64,000 nt of DNA from contig JAHLEZ010000005.1 in assembly GCA_020726505.1 (NCBI GenBank), positions 2,418,001 through 2,482,000 of the forward strand, given 5' to 3'. The notes beneath the pieces were generated by a model, which did not search any database, was not told where the DNA came from, and worked only from the letters and a program-made list of their open reading frames with translations. The stretch is from Leptodontidium sp. MPI-SDFR-AT-0119 (taxonomy: Eukaryota; Ascomycota; Leotiomycetes; Helotiales; Leptodontidiaceae). The position numbers and the translations under genes were made by a program. Below, piece after piece: positions 1-10,047 of this stretch. Each line of letters begins with the position of its first letter. The stretch's first letter is position 1.

Positions 1-143
1 TGTCTTCTTCGCCTTGGCGCGGCTTCGATGTCATTTCCATCGGGTGCCCATGTCTTCGCTCTGCCAGTCTTTCTGAACGGATTCCACGAATCGCTGTACC
101 ATGCCTCTTTTCGCGCTTGGCGCTTTATCGAATCTGGGTACAT
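1..143 (-). CDS. 5' end of an unrecognised protein gene, cut by the window edge
   Basis: An ATG at 143-141 on the minus strand opens a frame that runs without a stop to the window edge, giving 47 residues. The peptide begins MYPDSIKRQARKEAWYSDSW and is rich in basic and aromatic residues with no signal peptide, so it looks like a cytosolic N-terminus. I do not recognise the family. The codon pattern looks coding, and a pyrimidine/purine-biased, stop-rich flank follows upstream, which fits a gene start. A TATA-like run at 151-158 lies only about 8 bases before the ATG, too close to act as a normal TATA box for it. A short chance frame is the main alternative. Confidence 0.35.
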   Translation of the reverse strand, partial: MYPDSIKRQARKEAWYSDSWNPFRKTGRAKTWAPDGNDIEAAPRRRR

Positions 144-1793
144 TGTCAGTATATATATGTGAAGATAGTTGGAGAAGAACTGCATACGCATATTGAAAGT
201 CATTTTTGGATTTTGGTGGAAGGAGGGATGCGGCCTGCGGTTCTTTGTTGATTGGGCGGACTGGTGTATATTAGTTGGGCGCACTGCTGGCAGAATCAAG
301 AGTCAGGCGGAAGGTAGAACGCCCGATTGGTTGCTAGATGCGCTGTGTTGGTATGAGGTGAGGTGTCGGGCGGTCGTGCTAGCGTGAAGGATTGTGCAGT
401 GGAATGTAGGCCAAGTCGTACGAAAGATAGGTATCGTGATCTTATCAGTGTTTCGAGTCCTGTGCCGTCTTGTGCTGTACTGTCCTGCGGCGAAATGATT
501 CCTCAGTAGGTATGGGGAATGCGCGGATTGATTGCGTTTTGTTGACGCTCAGCCTCGGCGCGATGGTGTTTGATGGGGGCTGAGAATGAGAACTCCACTG
601 CCTGGCGTGGCCTATCCCTGGGGAAGCTGACAGGAAAGCCTCGCGGCAGTTGGGCGTAGGGCAAGGTAGTGGGCTAGACTTGTGTACCTGAGCTGAACTG
701 CTGCACGGAATGATAATGGTTACGCGCTGCGGGGTAGAGAAGTGCAAAGCGAGGCAGACTTGTTGCTGTCGTCGTCGTGATGGTTTGTCTGTGGTGTTGT
801 TGCGAGGAATGGGAGAAGGAAACAAAGGAGGGATGGGAGAAAGTTGGAATTGGCACGGTCACATTCTTGTATGGGAGATTTGGAGAGGAGTGTCAAATTT
901 CGGTGGATGGCTTCAGCCCCCTGTCATTTTATAAAGATCCAACCACTGCCGCCCCACTCCACCGCGTGATTCCCAGCTAAAAACTTTAGTATTTAAACAA
1001 GTAAGAAGCTGCAGATGCAGGATTTCTCTCTGCTGTGTACAAGTTGATTGGCCGACGAGCCAGGGCAGCTAGATTTTGACGATGACCTCACCGCTGCATC
1101 TGGAAGCGGGTATGCAACAGGTAAATTCTAGTTACCTTCGAAATACAAATCGGGAGAAAATCCAAATGTAGGTGGGTAATTGAGAATGACGACAGTTTGT
1201 TTACTTATTTTACAATGGGAGTTCGGCATACAAAGCTACGTGTATATCTCGGGATGTTTCCACCTACCAGCAATCAACTCAAGCGGTGAGATATCAGCTT
1301 CTTTTTCCTCGATTCATGACCTCCTTCTCAATAACCGAGACACATCCATAATGCATTCTATCTATACCTTTTTCTTCATGTCCTCTTCTTCTTTCTTTTC
1401 TACAATTCCCTTTCTCTTCCACAGTCAACTCAAGCTTCCCACCTCCCCCTCCAAGCAAAACTTGGTCAACTTGGCCACTTGGCACACCAGCACCAAGTCT
1501 CTTGACTTTTGCTTGACACGCGCAAACAAGCTCACCACGGCCCAACTCAAGCTCTTGGCACTCTTTTCCACTCCTGCCCAAGAAGGAATCCCCCCTTTAT
1601 CTATCCACTCACCACCCACACAATCAGCCACAATCCAGCTAGCCAGCACATCACCCTCAACCATCATCGCGCAGTGCAGATCACATGGATAAATCAATTG
1701 CAAACGTCACTTGAGAATGCGACAACAACGATGCGATGCGTATTTAGAGTTTGTTTTGGCGTGGGCGATGGTGGCTTGATATTTGACTTTTTT
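144..1793. other. Intergenic stretch, no supported gene
   Basis: This is probably the upstream region of the minus-strand gene at the left edge. Several short frames occur, the longest being 170 codons at 1180-1692. They show no domain, splice pattern or similarity to a known family, and several overlap on both strands. The stretch around 1320-1690 is rich in C, T and A, as in fungal leader or promoter DNA. Confidence 0.5.
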
Positions 1794-2460
1794 AAGGCCA
1801 CAGCTAAATCCACACACGGAAATAGCTAAATCAACACATGCCAAGGAATTTCGGGGAATCCTAAGGGTGCATTTATCAACCTCGCCCTGCCATATCAATT
1901 TGTACTGTAGGGCAAGGGCCACTTATGTATTTTACTTAATTATGCCAACTCATTTGTATTATCTAATTCAAAGTCTGCATCTTGAGTAAGAACTACTCTC
2001 ATACGACAACCGCATTTCTTCGAGCCAGTATTCAATCGTTTCCGTGTAGAATGTGCATCTGTTTGCTTCCCCTTTGGCCTGTATTTACCCTCACGATCGC
2101 AGACGAATAATGCACGGTGAGGTCGTGTATCTCGTTGCATAAAAGCATAGCCATTAGCTTTTGCATGCGCTTGAATAGCAGAAAAACCGGTAGAAATATC
2201 ACTGTAAACTGCTGCAGGTGGTGCAGGACCGCAAGGTTCGCTAGTAAAGACTGATATGCTGTTGTACGATTGGAAAATGTAAATAGCTTCAAAAGTTGAT
2301 TCAGGGGTAACTCAGGATACGTCAAATACATAAGTGGCCCTTGCCCTGCAGTACAAATTAGTATAGTGAGGCAAGGGTGATAGATGCGCCCGGTGTGTCT
2401 TCAAAACCCTTGGCATGTGTTGATTTAGCTATTTCCGTGTGTGGATTTAGCTGTGGCCTT
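1794..2460. mobile_element. MITE-like element with about 137-bp terminal inverted repeats
   Basis: The left arm at 1794-1931 begins AAGGCCACAGCTAAATCC. It is repeated in inverted orientation at 2324-2460, where the right end reads GGATTTAGCTGTGGCCTT. The outer 50 bases or so of the arms match almost perfectly. The middle part has diverged with small indels, and the inner part (GGGCAAGGGCCACTTATGTATT) matches again apart from single changes. The interior of about 390 bp holds no convincing transposase frame, so this looks like a non-autonomous DNA transposon. The flanks are T-rich on both sides (TTTT next to each end), so the target-site duplication cannot be assigned. Superfamily is unknown. 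Confidence 0.7.
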
Positions 2461-4188
2461 TTTTAATCGTGCCTTGCGTTTGAGAAGAGCGAGTGAGACT
2501 GAGAGGGACAGGCCAGCGTCAGAGTGGAGAGTTCAGCGTGTTCATCGTGGCTGTGCCGTGCCTGGATGCTCGCGTTCCGGGACGGAGATATATATGCATG
2601 TGGATATTTACCGCCAAGCGAGGAGTGGAGTGGACATCGATCGGAATGCTACCTAGGTTCAGCAGGATTGATTTTATTACCCATTTCTCAATTCCAAATC
2701 ACATTCTCATGCCTCCAATCCGTCCATTCCTCAAGTCGCTATGTCCTTCAAATACCACATATCCTCAATCCTTCTCCATCCCGTCTCCTCGACTTTACCC
2801 CCTCACGAATTTCCACAGCGAGGTGAACAAGCAATAAAATAAATGATGGACAATACCTCGTAGTCGATTTTTGATGCTTTTCACGAATTTCAAATTCTCC
2901 TTGAACCCCTAAAACGTCCCTTACTTTATAGATGGCGTGAGGAATGTAAGATACCAAGGATTCCATCCATCATCTTCCCGCTTGAGCTGACAAGGAACTC
3001 CAGGTTTCAATACTCCCCGTTTCTCTCTCCATGAAAAATCGGTTTTTACAAACTCTCTATTTCCTTTACTCCATCTCTTTTGAGTTCGTCTATTCCACGG
3101 GCCCTCTTCCATTCACTTGCCAAGTCTCGACTGCTATTGACTGTACTGCACGGATACGAGGGAATGCAGCGTTGGCAAGAAAGTGAGAAGCATAGCGGAA
3201 CGTCTCCATCCATCCATCCAAATATACAGACAAGAACCTAGCTCTTCAACTCCCAAACCCCGAACGCATCCTACAAAAGACTCAGCGAAGACGAAACCCT
3301 TACCTATCACCTCCTGGAGCGATGAATATCCCGCAATCATTCGTCTGGCTGTGTCCTTAATTAGGGGGTCGTTCTGCAGAACACTCTTGAGAAAGAACAA
3401 TAGCTAGTAGCGCAGAAGTATTTTCTGGCTGTGCAAATGTAAAAGCAGAACACGATATTGGAATTGGGCAAATCAAGTCAGATATGAACAGGGTGGATTG
3501 AACCAGGAGATTGCATGGGGGTTTAAAATATGCTGATGACAATACATTGTACAAAAGACGGCCATGCCATGCGCATTATGAAGGAGCCAATGACATTATA
3601 GATTCAACCAGGCTGCAGCATCTATCTGGACAGAACCCGAACGTCCTACCAAATCTGGCAAAGAAGCCCACGTTTGGAGGTTTGTTCTTCAGGCAGTGAA
3701 GCTCACGATGGAAGCATTCTCTTATACATCGCAGCGGTGTCTCAAAGGGACCCAAGGCTTCTAGAGGTTGTATATCGAATTCTCCTTGCCAGGAAGATGG
3801 CGAAATGAAGATATGTTAGGAAATTAAACAAGCGAGAATCTTGTTTGGGTGGGAATCTGGGAGTGGGGTAACAACCTGGCATCACTCGACGACGGGGATA
3901 TTCGTCGAAGTACCTGAGCCATATGGGGAGCTCCTGCGCCCAGGCACTGTCTCACAAAAGCAGGAGACTGGACCTACCTTGTCCGCGAGCTTTCGCTATC
4001 CCTGGCCTGTAGAGTTAAATCGCTCACATACCTCCTACCACAGTCACGTCTTCATCAGGCATTAGCATCTTTAGGTTCATGTAAAAGAGTTCATTGTGAG
4101 ACCAACCCTTTCGCTCCAGTACCCCTGTCCATCAAAAACTCCCAAGTCAACGCCCATCCAGCAAAAGCACCAGTATGAAACCCATCCC
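2461..4188. other. Intergenic stretch, no supported gene
   Basis: Only short overlapping frames occur here (at most about 115 codons) and none shows a recognisable domain. The part nearest 4188 should be the 3' flank of the dib1 gene. I see no RNA gene or repeat. Confidence 0.45.
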
Positions 4189-4794
4189 CTAGTATCGGTA
4201 TCTGGTCGAGTAATCTGCAAAGTATCAGCACAACCCCACGACGATGTAAAATTGGCAGAACCTACCCTTTGGACTGACAACCAAACCACGACCTTTCTTC
4301 GCGCCGCGGTAGATTGTCTCGATGATATCGATCAACTCCTGCTTATCCTCCAGGACCCAATTCAACTTGTTGTTGTTACCAGTACCGAAATCGCACATCA
4401 TGTGTTTGTTTCGGAAGAAGAACATGAGGGTGACGGGGTCGTAGAGTTCGTACATCTGCTTGAAGTCGGGGACTTGATCGAGATCGCAGACGTAGATGAC
4501 GGCGAAGTTCTTGACACGGTCGGCGATGCCTGGGAGACGTTAGCTGAGGTTCTGGGAAGGGAATGTAAAGCGAAAGGAAAGCTCGGGGGGCGGAATCCCC
4601 TGGGAGATAGAGGTCTTCCGTGCAGAGCAGAAGGTATGGCAGGAAAACTCACGGTAAAGAACCTCATCTTGTCGCATGCAATCTGGGTCCCAGTCACGAC
4701 CGAAGCGGATGATTACCAGACGCTCCTCCTCCGACATGATGGCCTGGTCGACGTGCCAGCCGGTAACGAGGTGGGGTAAGACGACGGAGCCCAT
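4189..4794 (-). CDS. dib1: Dib1/DIM1 family U5 snRNP 15-kDa protein
   Basis: Three exons (4794-4653, 4529-4266 and 4214-4189) join to a 143-residue protein, the usual length for this almost invariant family. It starts MGSVVLPHLVTGWHVDQAI and contains the diagnostic stretches IIRFGRDWDPDCMRQDEVLY, YELYDPVTLMFFFRNKHMM and DFGTGNNNKLNW, ending DYSTRYRY. The fold is thioredoxin-like without a redox CxxC. Dib1 is a component of the U4/U6.U5 tri-snRNP, required for pre-mRNA splicing before activation of the spliceosome. Both introns have GT-AG ends, and the last exon codes only eight complete residues plus part of a codon. It is transcribed away from the neighbouring GST-like gene across a shared 580-bp region. 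Confidence 0.97.
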
Positions 4795-5374
4795 GGTGCT
4801 TGTTGTGTGGTATTTTGATGTATTGAGTTGTTGTGGTGATTCAAGGAGATGATATTCGAGGAGGAAATTGGGCGAGGCTGAAGTTCAGTCAAGGCAGAAG
4901 ACGCTAGTGGATAAATCGTTAGCGTATCTATCACATGACCTAGCACCCCTCCATCACCACGTGACCTTCGGATTCACAACGTCCCGATCTTCGCAGCACT
5001 GCAGCTATTTTTAAGTCATATATTTGTAATACAGTGTGAAATTCGCTAAGATGAGCTGCATTATCGTTGCCATTTCCATTATTCTGCTTAGAGTTTGATT
5101 AGACCGAGTATGACGGCACGGGTCTGCAGAGGGGTAGATATCTCGAAGTCCCTGGTGTACCTTAAGTGGGGTGATTGATTCAAAAGGCACACCAGACCCT
5201 CCGCTATTTTAAGTGTGTTGAAATTGACTCAAAGGGCGCTGGTATCTTAAACCTTTACTTCTCTTTCACTTTACTTCTTCATCCTTTTCATTTTACTTCT
5301 TCTTCACAAAGTAAAAAACCGAACCCCTTGGCGTATTGAACCCCGAGCATAACCTCAGTCCCACGTCTCTCGGA
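4795..5374. promoter_or_regulatory. Shared upstream region between dib1 and the GST-like gene
   Basis: The two flanking genes start at opposite ends of these 580 bases and point outward, so both promoters must lie here. The right half (about 5255-5310) is a CT-rich tract of the kind often found just upstream of fungal transcription starts. A short repeated phrase (CACACCAGACCC at about 5190, and GGTGTACC at about 5154) is visible. No specific operator is assignable. Confidence 0.5.
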
Positions 5375-6230
5375 ATGTCTCAAGTCGTTCTGTATGATCT
5401 CCCTAGCAAGGGAAGGTGTGCTTGTTGGTCATTGAATCCATGGAAAAGTATATTTTCAACTTCCTTTTCAAATGTTAAACTAACCCCGTTAGCTCGTCTC
5501 GCTCTCAACTTCAAAGGCATCGACTACAAGACAGAATGGGTTGAATATCCAGACATCAAGGCTAGATTGAGTCCACAGTCAGTTCTCCACTCTCCAACCA
5601 GAAACGATGGACTAAAAATCTCAGCGTCCCTGCAAACCCTGCACCAGGCACTGAATATACAATCCCCGCCGTTCAATTCTCAGATGGGAAATACATCATG
5701 GACTCCAAGCCCATCGCAGAGCGATTGGAGAAAGACTACCCTTCCCCCTCCCTTCATCTCGACTCTCCGATCCTTGAAGAAGTCTATCCGGCCATTGGTA
5801 AGATTGCAATGCCACTTCGCGCTGTCTGGCTTCCTCGTGTCCCAGTCAATCTCTTGAACGAGCGATCTAGCGAATACTTTCATCGAACAAGAGAGCAAGG
5901 CATTGGAAAGCCTCTCACTCAATTCATGAAGGAGGAGGGTGGCGAAGAAGCTTGGGTCGAGGCTTTACCTGCGATCAAGGCGTTGGGCGAACTAGTCAAG
6001 AAAAATGGAGGACCATATGTCATGGGAAAGACTCGTAGGTTCATCCCATCAGAACAATCCAACATAACTGACTCTTCCCAGCATCTTATGCCGATTTCGT
6101 CGTTGTTGGATTCCTCCAATTCTTCAAGGTAATTGAGGAGGACATGTATCAACGTCTCATCAAGGTAGATCCTGCTTTAGGTGAGGTTTATGATGCGTGC
6201 AAGCCTTGGCTTGAGCGAGATGGACATTAG
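5375..6230 (+). CDS. Glutathione S-transferase-like protein (fungal GSTFuA/UstS-like)
   Basis: Four exons (5375-5447, 5493-5577, 5625-6034, 6082-6230) join in frame to 238 residues. The N-terminus (VVLYDLPSKGRCACWSLNPW then KTRLALNFKGIDYKTEWVEY) is a thioredoxin-fold GST N-domain. The Pro preceding EYTIPAVQF..GKYIMDSKPIA matches the cis-Pro/Ser glutathione-contact region. The second half (about residues 95-238) is all-helical, with APSYADF-like packing seen as TPSYADFVVVGFLQFF. Such cytosolic proteins conjugate or de-glutathionylate small molecules; some fungal members sit in secondary-metabolite clusters, but nothing here indicates one. The catalytic residue cannot be set from sequence alone: Ser/Cys near residue 15-19 is the likely site. 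There is no frameshift or truncation. Confidence 0.85.
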
Positions 6231-7801
6231 CTGGCACCCTGAGAGATATTTGCTCCCGCATGGAGTTTCGTTGGGAATGGATGAGACTTGCTACATATAT
6301 GCGAATGTCCATTTTGCCTGTTCCTCCACGTCTGGTTGGGATGTCGTCAAAGTGATGTCCCCACAAGCCAATCTCGCACAAACTGTGAGCCGACTCAACA
6401 GTTCCATTATCTTTCTTCCTCCTCATCGCCCGATATTTAAATGGCAACCTGCATCGCATCATGAAGACTGAGTCGACAGAATACGCTCCCAAACATGGTC
6501 GGCTGGCTCAAGCTGTACCCAGAGATCCATCCCACAGTCCTTGACTGCATGGTAGAAGATGGCCGGTAGTACCCTATGTTGCAGTCAGCGCAGAATTCCA
6601 GTCATTTTGGGACGCGAGGACATTCAACAGCCTACATATCGGAGAGCCATGCTACAGGATCTCGCGGAGATGAAGAGTCGGTATAGGCGACTCCTAAAAT
6701 ATCGTTTTCCTCGATATTGAGCTCCTACCGTATGGCTGCCTGGCTTGCTGAACTACATGAGAGAATCACAGGTCGAGGTATCACAAAACTCTCCTCGAAT
6801 TTACGTTAAGATAAGTATTAGACAGCAAGCAATCGTTCGACCATACAGTGGTACATGACGCTATAAGCTGGTTGTTGCAATCGAGACTTGGGAGGAGGTA
6901 GCGGCCAATGCTGGATATTGTGCAGGCGAACTTTTGGTCTAGAACGAATTTCTCCAATCTCGCATTCCCAGATGTGGGCAGGCTACAAAATATTTCAAGC
7001 TGTCTGATGGTATTATCGATCGCCTCTCCGATGTGGCAGATGTGTCAGAGGTGAAGTAGTACACCAGAAAGTTGAATTACTCCAAACGATTTCTAGCCAC
7101 ATCGCTCGAATAATTTGCGTAACTTTTCGGGTCCATGAGCCGAATCATTAAATTGAAGGGTTTCCTTTCCTTTAAAACTAGCAGATGTGTTAAGTCAGTC
7201 TGCTCTTCCTCATCCCGCTCTGGATATGCTGCCCATGACCCCAGTTCATCCTTTTGGTTTATCACTCTTATCGCTTAATATTGGAGCAAGTAGATAAGGG
7301 AACGAAAGCATTCATAAAATCGACAGAGTTGAGAACCCGCTGTGCTTTCCACTCTGTCGTTTGATCATCACCCCCTTAGGAAAATGTGCTGTCAGTCAGT
7401 CATCACCAAATTAAGCGAGTGCAACAATAATACAACACTGAAATAAGGTTGCGAACTGATCGAAGCCAAAACAGACCACAAGATTGGCAAACGAACAATT
7501 GGGAATAAGCATAAAAGACAATCGCCAGTATCAAACACTGCCCAATTTCTTCTTTCGTCGACATAAAGAGGGAACCTCTTCCAGGCCGAACGGTTCATCG
7601 ATGGCAACGTGGGCTGAGTGGAGGACTAGATACACCAACAAGTGCATTTATTCTCACCTGCCACATCAAGTGCACCAACAACACACGCACGCCTTAAAAT
7701 GATGCAGGTGATCGGGATGATCCGCACTATGCTTTCTCTCACTAGTCCACGATCAGGTAAACATAAACTTTAGACTTCACGGAGTGACCCCCCAATCTGG
7801 C

Positions 7802-7819
7802 AGGTCGCTTAAGCGACCT
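7802..7819. repeat. Perfect 18-bp palindrome
   Basis: AGGTCGCTTAAGCGACCT reads the same on both strands. It lies about 300 bases before the start of the carboxypeptidase gene, which is within normal fungal promoter range. Symmetric sites of this kind suit a dimeric regulator, but no known factor is assigned and it could be coincidence. Confidence 0.5.
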
Positions 7820-8062
7820 TCTTATCTTGTCCTCCCCGCCAACCGATCCAATCTTGCCACCATCATAAGACTTGGCAACTTCCCAAATGCCGGAGATCCA
7901 TGTTGATTTGTCGGCAGTAGTGCAAGCCTTCTCCTAACAGCCTTCCTAATATTACCTGGATATCCTCTATCGCTAATCTTGTTGCGACTCTTGCCGCAGA
8001 CATGGAGGCCCTATAGATTAAGTCTTGGAATTAGCAATGGGCCGTGAAGATCATGAGAGATG

Positions 8063-8070
8063 TATATATA
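8063..8070 (+). promoter_or_regulatory. TATA box of the M14 carboxypeptidase gene
   Basis: TATATATA ends about 50 bases before the ATG at 8122, inside an otherwise mixed sequence and correctly placed for a short leader. No other gene start is near. Confidence 0.5.
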
Positions 8071-8121
8071 CGTGAGCATTCTCCATCATGGTGATGGCTA
8101 CTCTTCTCTTTAGCCGCCGCC

Positions 8122-9564
8122 ATGAAACTCGAGTTGTTGTCATCCATTGTGAGCCTGCCGCTTCTGGCCTTGGCATGTCTTCTACCTGAGGAGCGGGAAG
8201 GACTTCCAAGACTTGCTCGTCGCCAATCATCTAGCAATGGCATTCCAATTGCAACTGGTGACCGTTACAGTGGCGGAACTATAGCACCACGAGGCTTGGG
8301 AACTCAATCCGTGACGCTTACAAACCTCCTGAATGTCAATGAGATTGCGAGCGGGTTGAAGGGTCTTGCAACGGTCTATGGAATTTCCACTTTCACCACT
8401 CCGTATAAAACGTACAATGGTGCCACAATTTCGGGTGGGAAGGCTGGAGGGAATGGAACTTGCAACAACGCATACCGTGTGTAAGTGACCATTGCTTCCC
8501 CGGCGATTTCGGGGTCCGACCATTTATTTACACCCACATTAGGTACTTGAATGCTGCAATCCACGCTCGCGAGAGGGGAGGTTCTGACGGGCTTCTGTAC
8601 TTCATTGGAGATCTCCTCTATGCAAACAAGAACAACGTCGGTCTGAAGTACGGTTCCAAGACCTACACCAATGCTCAAGTGAAGACTGCCTTGTCCACTG
8701 GAGTTGTCTTCGTACCTTTGAGTAACCCTGATGGCGTTGCTTATGATCAGTCAAGCAATAGCTGTTGGCGCAAGAATCGCAACCCGGCGTCTTCAACTGG
8801 ATCTGCTGCTTCAATCGGTGTTGATCTGAATCGGAACTTCGACTTTTTATGGGATTTCACCAAGCTTTTTGCATCAAGTGTTCGATCTTCCGTTGCATCC
8901 ACCAGCCCTACTTCAGAGACATTCCATGGTATGTTGAGTGAGCTATCCTTACTTGTAATACCGAGCTGACAGCTTAACCCTAGGAACCAGTGCATTCTCA
9001 GAACCCGAAACCCAAAGCATCAAGTGGGTTATGGACACATTCAGCAAGGTCCGCTGGTTCGTCGATCTACACTCCTACACTGGAGACGTTCTCTACAGCT
9101 GGGGCAGCGACGAGAACCAGTCCAAGTATCCGACCATGAACTTCCTCAACTCCACCTACAACGGTGTGCGAGGCGTGTTGAGCGATACCCCTGGTTCAGG
9201 AAATGGCTATGGAGAGTACACACCAACAGCCGAGAATGCCGACAACATCAAGGCAGCAACACGTATGGGTAGTGCCATGACTGCTGCTACCCAGCGTACA
9301 TATTCTGTGATCCCAGCTGCTGAGCTGTACCCGACTTCGGGAGCGAGCGATGACTACTCTTACTCGCGACATTTCGCTGATCCGAGCAAGAATCTCATTC
9401 ATGGTTACACTGTTGAGTTTGGATTTGGAAACTCGGCTTCTTCTTGTCCATTCTATCCTACACAGGCTCAGCATAATTTGAATATCCAAGAGATTGGGGC
9501 GGGGTTCATGGAACTGTTGTTGGCGGGTGCGGAGATTGGTCTTGGGGATGCTGTCACATGCTAG
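8122..9564 (+). CDS. Secreted zinc metallocarboxypeptidase, M14A type
   Basis: Exons 8122-8480, 8543-8928 and 8984-9564 join to 441 residues. A hydrophobic signal peptide covers roughly residues 1-18, followed by a very short acidic pro-segment ending in a dibasic Arg-Arg (33-34), a Kex2-type site. The zinc-binding HARE motif (AAIHARERGG, His127 and Glu130) pairs with His278 in DLHSYTGDVLYSWG. The substrate-binding DLNRNFDF segment and the catalytic Glu393 in YTVEFGFG are all present. The enzyme should remove C-terminal residues from extracellular peptides. The pro-region is much shorter than the 90-residue activation peptide of pancreatic-type enzymes. All catalytic residues are intact. An introduced TATA box and signal peptide support this start. 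Confidence 0.95.
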
Positions 9565-10047
9565 AAGAACAATACAATGTAGTCAAAGATTTTGGAGCAG
9601 CCCTGTTGGATCCTCAATATCATTCAATCATTTTTTTTTTTTTAAAAAAAAAAAAATCTTAGAAGACTGATGATGAAGAACCTTCCTTGCAAGAAAAAGA
9701 CGAGTCTCATTAACCAGAAATCTACATTGGGCAGCAGCAGGGCAGCATAGAGCAGTCAAATGTAACAAAGCCATGCGTGGAAATAACAGCTTCATCTGAC
9801 TAGGAACGCTGAATGGAAAACGCCTCAAAAAAAAATTACCAGAACAAGAGATGGGATACCAAAAATCAAAATCTTGGCCGCAGAGAAACTAGAGTGTGGA
9901 CCATCAAATCATTCACTCTCGGGACAGAAGGAAAACCATGGAGCAAAAGGCGGAAAGAGGAAATACTACAACTGCTTTAAATTTGACAATTTGTTACAAG
10001 GAGGAAGCAGCCCCTGGGAATAGGAAACTGGATTCAATGTAAGACAC
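9565..10047. other. Convergent 3' intergenic region
   Basis: The region lies between the 3' ends of the carboxypeptidase and the Helo-like/ankyrin gene. It is A/T-rich with several A runs and no coding frame of interest. It includes the T13A13 palindrome at 9631-9656. Confidence 0.55.
9631..9656. repeat. T13A13 perfect palindrome
   Basis: Thirteen T are followed directly by thirteen A. The run is self-complementary and lies about 67 bases after the carboxypeptidase stop codon, where transcripts of both convergent genes end. It may aid 3'-end formation, or may reflect a sequencing-prone homopolymer. Confidence 0.6.

Larger units (their letters stand above)
6231..8121. other. 1.9-kb intergenic region upstream of the carboxypeptidase gene
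   Basis: No frame longer than about 110 codons and no recognisable domain. Several phrases between 6480 and 7060 look like weak coding remnants interrupted by stops, but I could not match them to a family. The right 100 bases hold the carboxypeptidase promoter. A perfect 18-bp palindrome at 7802-7819 is listed separately. Confidence 0.45.

Noticed and set aside
1180..1692. 170-codon plus-strand frame as a gene
   Set aside because: Low-complexity Ser/Phe/Thr composition, no domain, overlapped by opposite-strand frames of similar length; reads as promoter/leader DNA.
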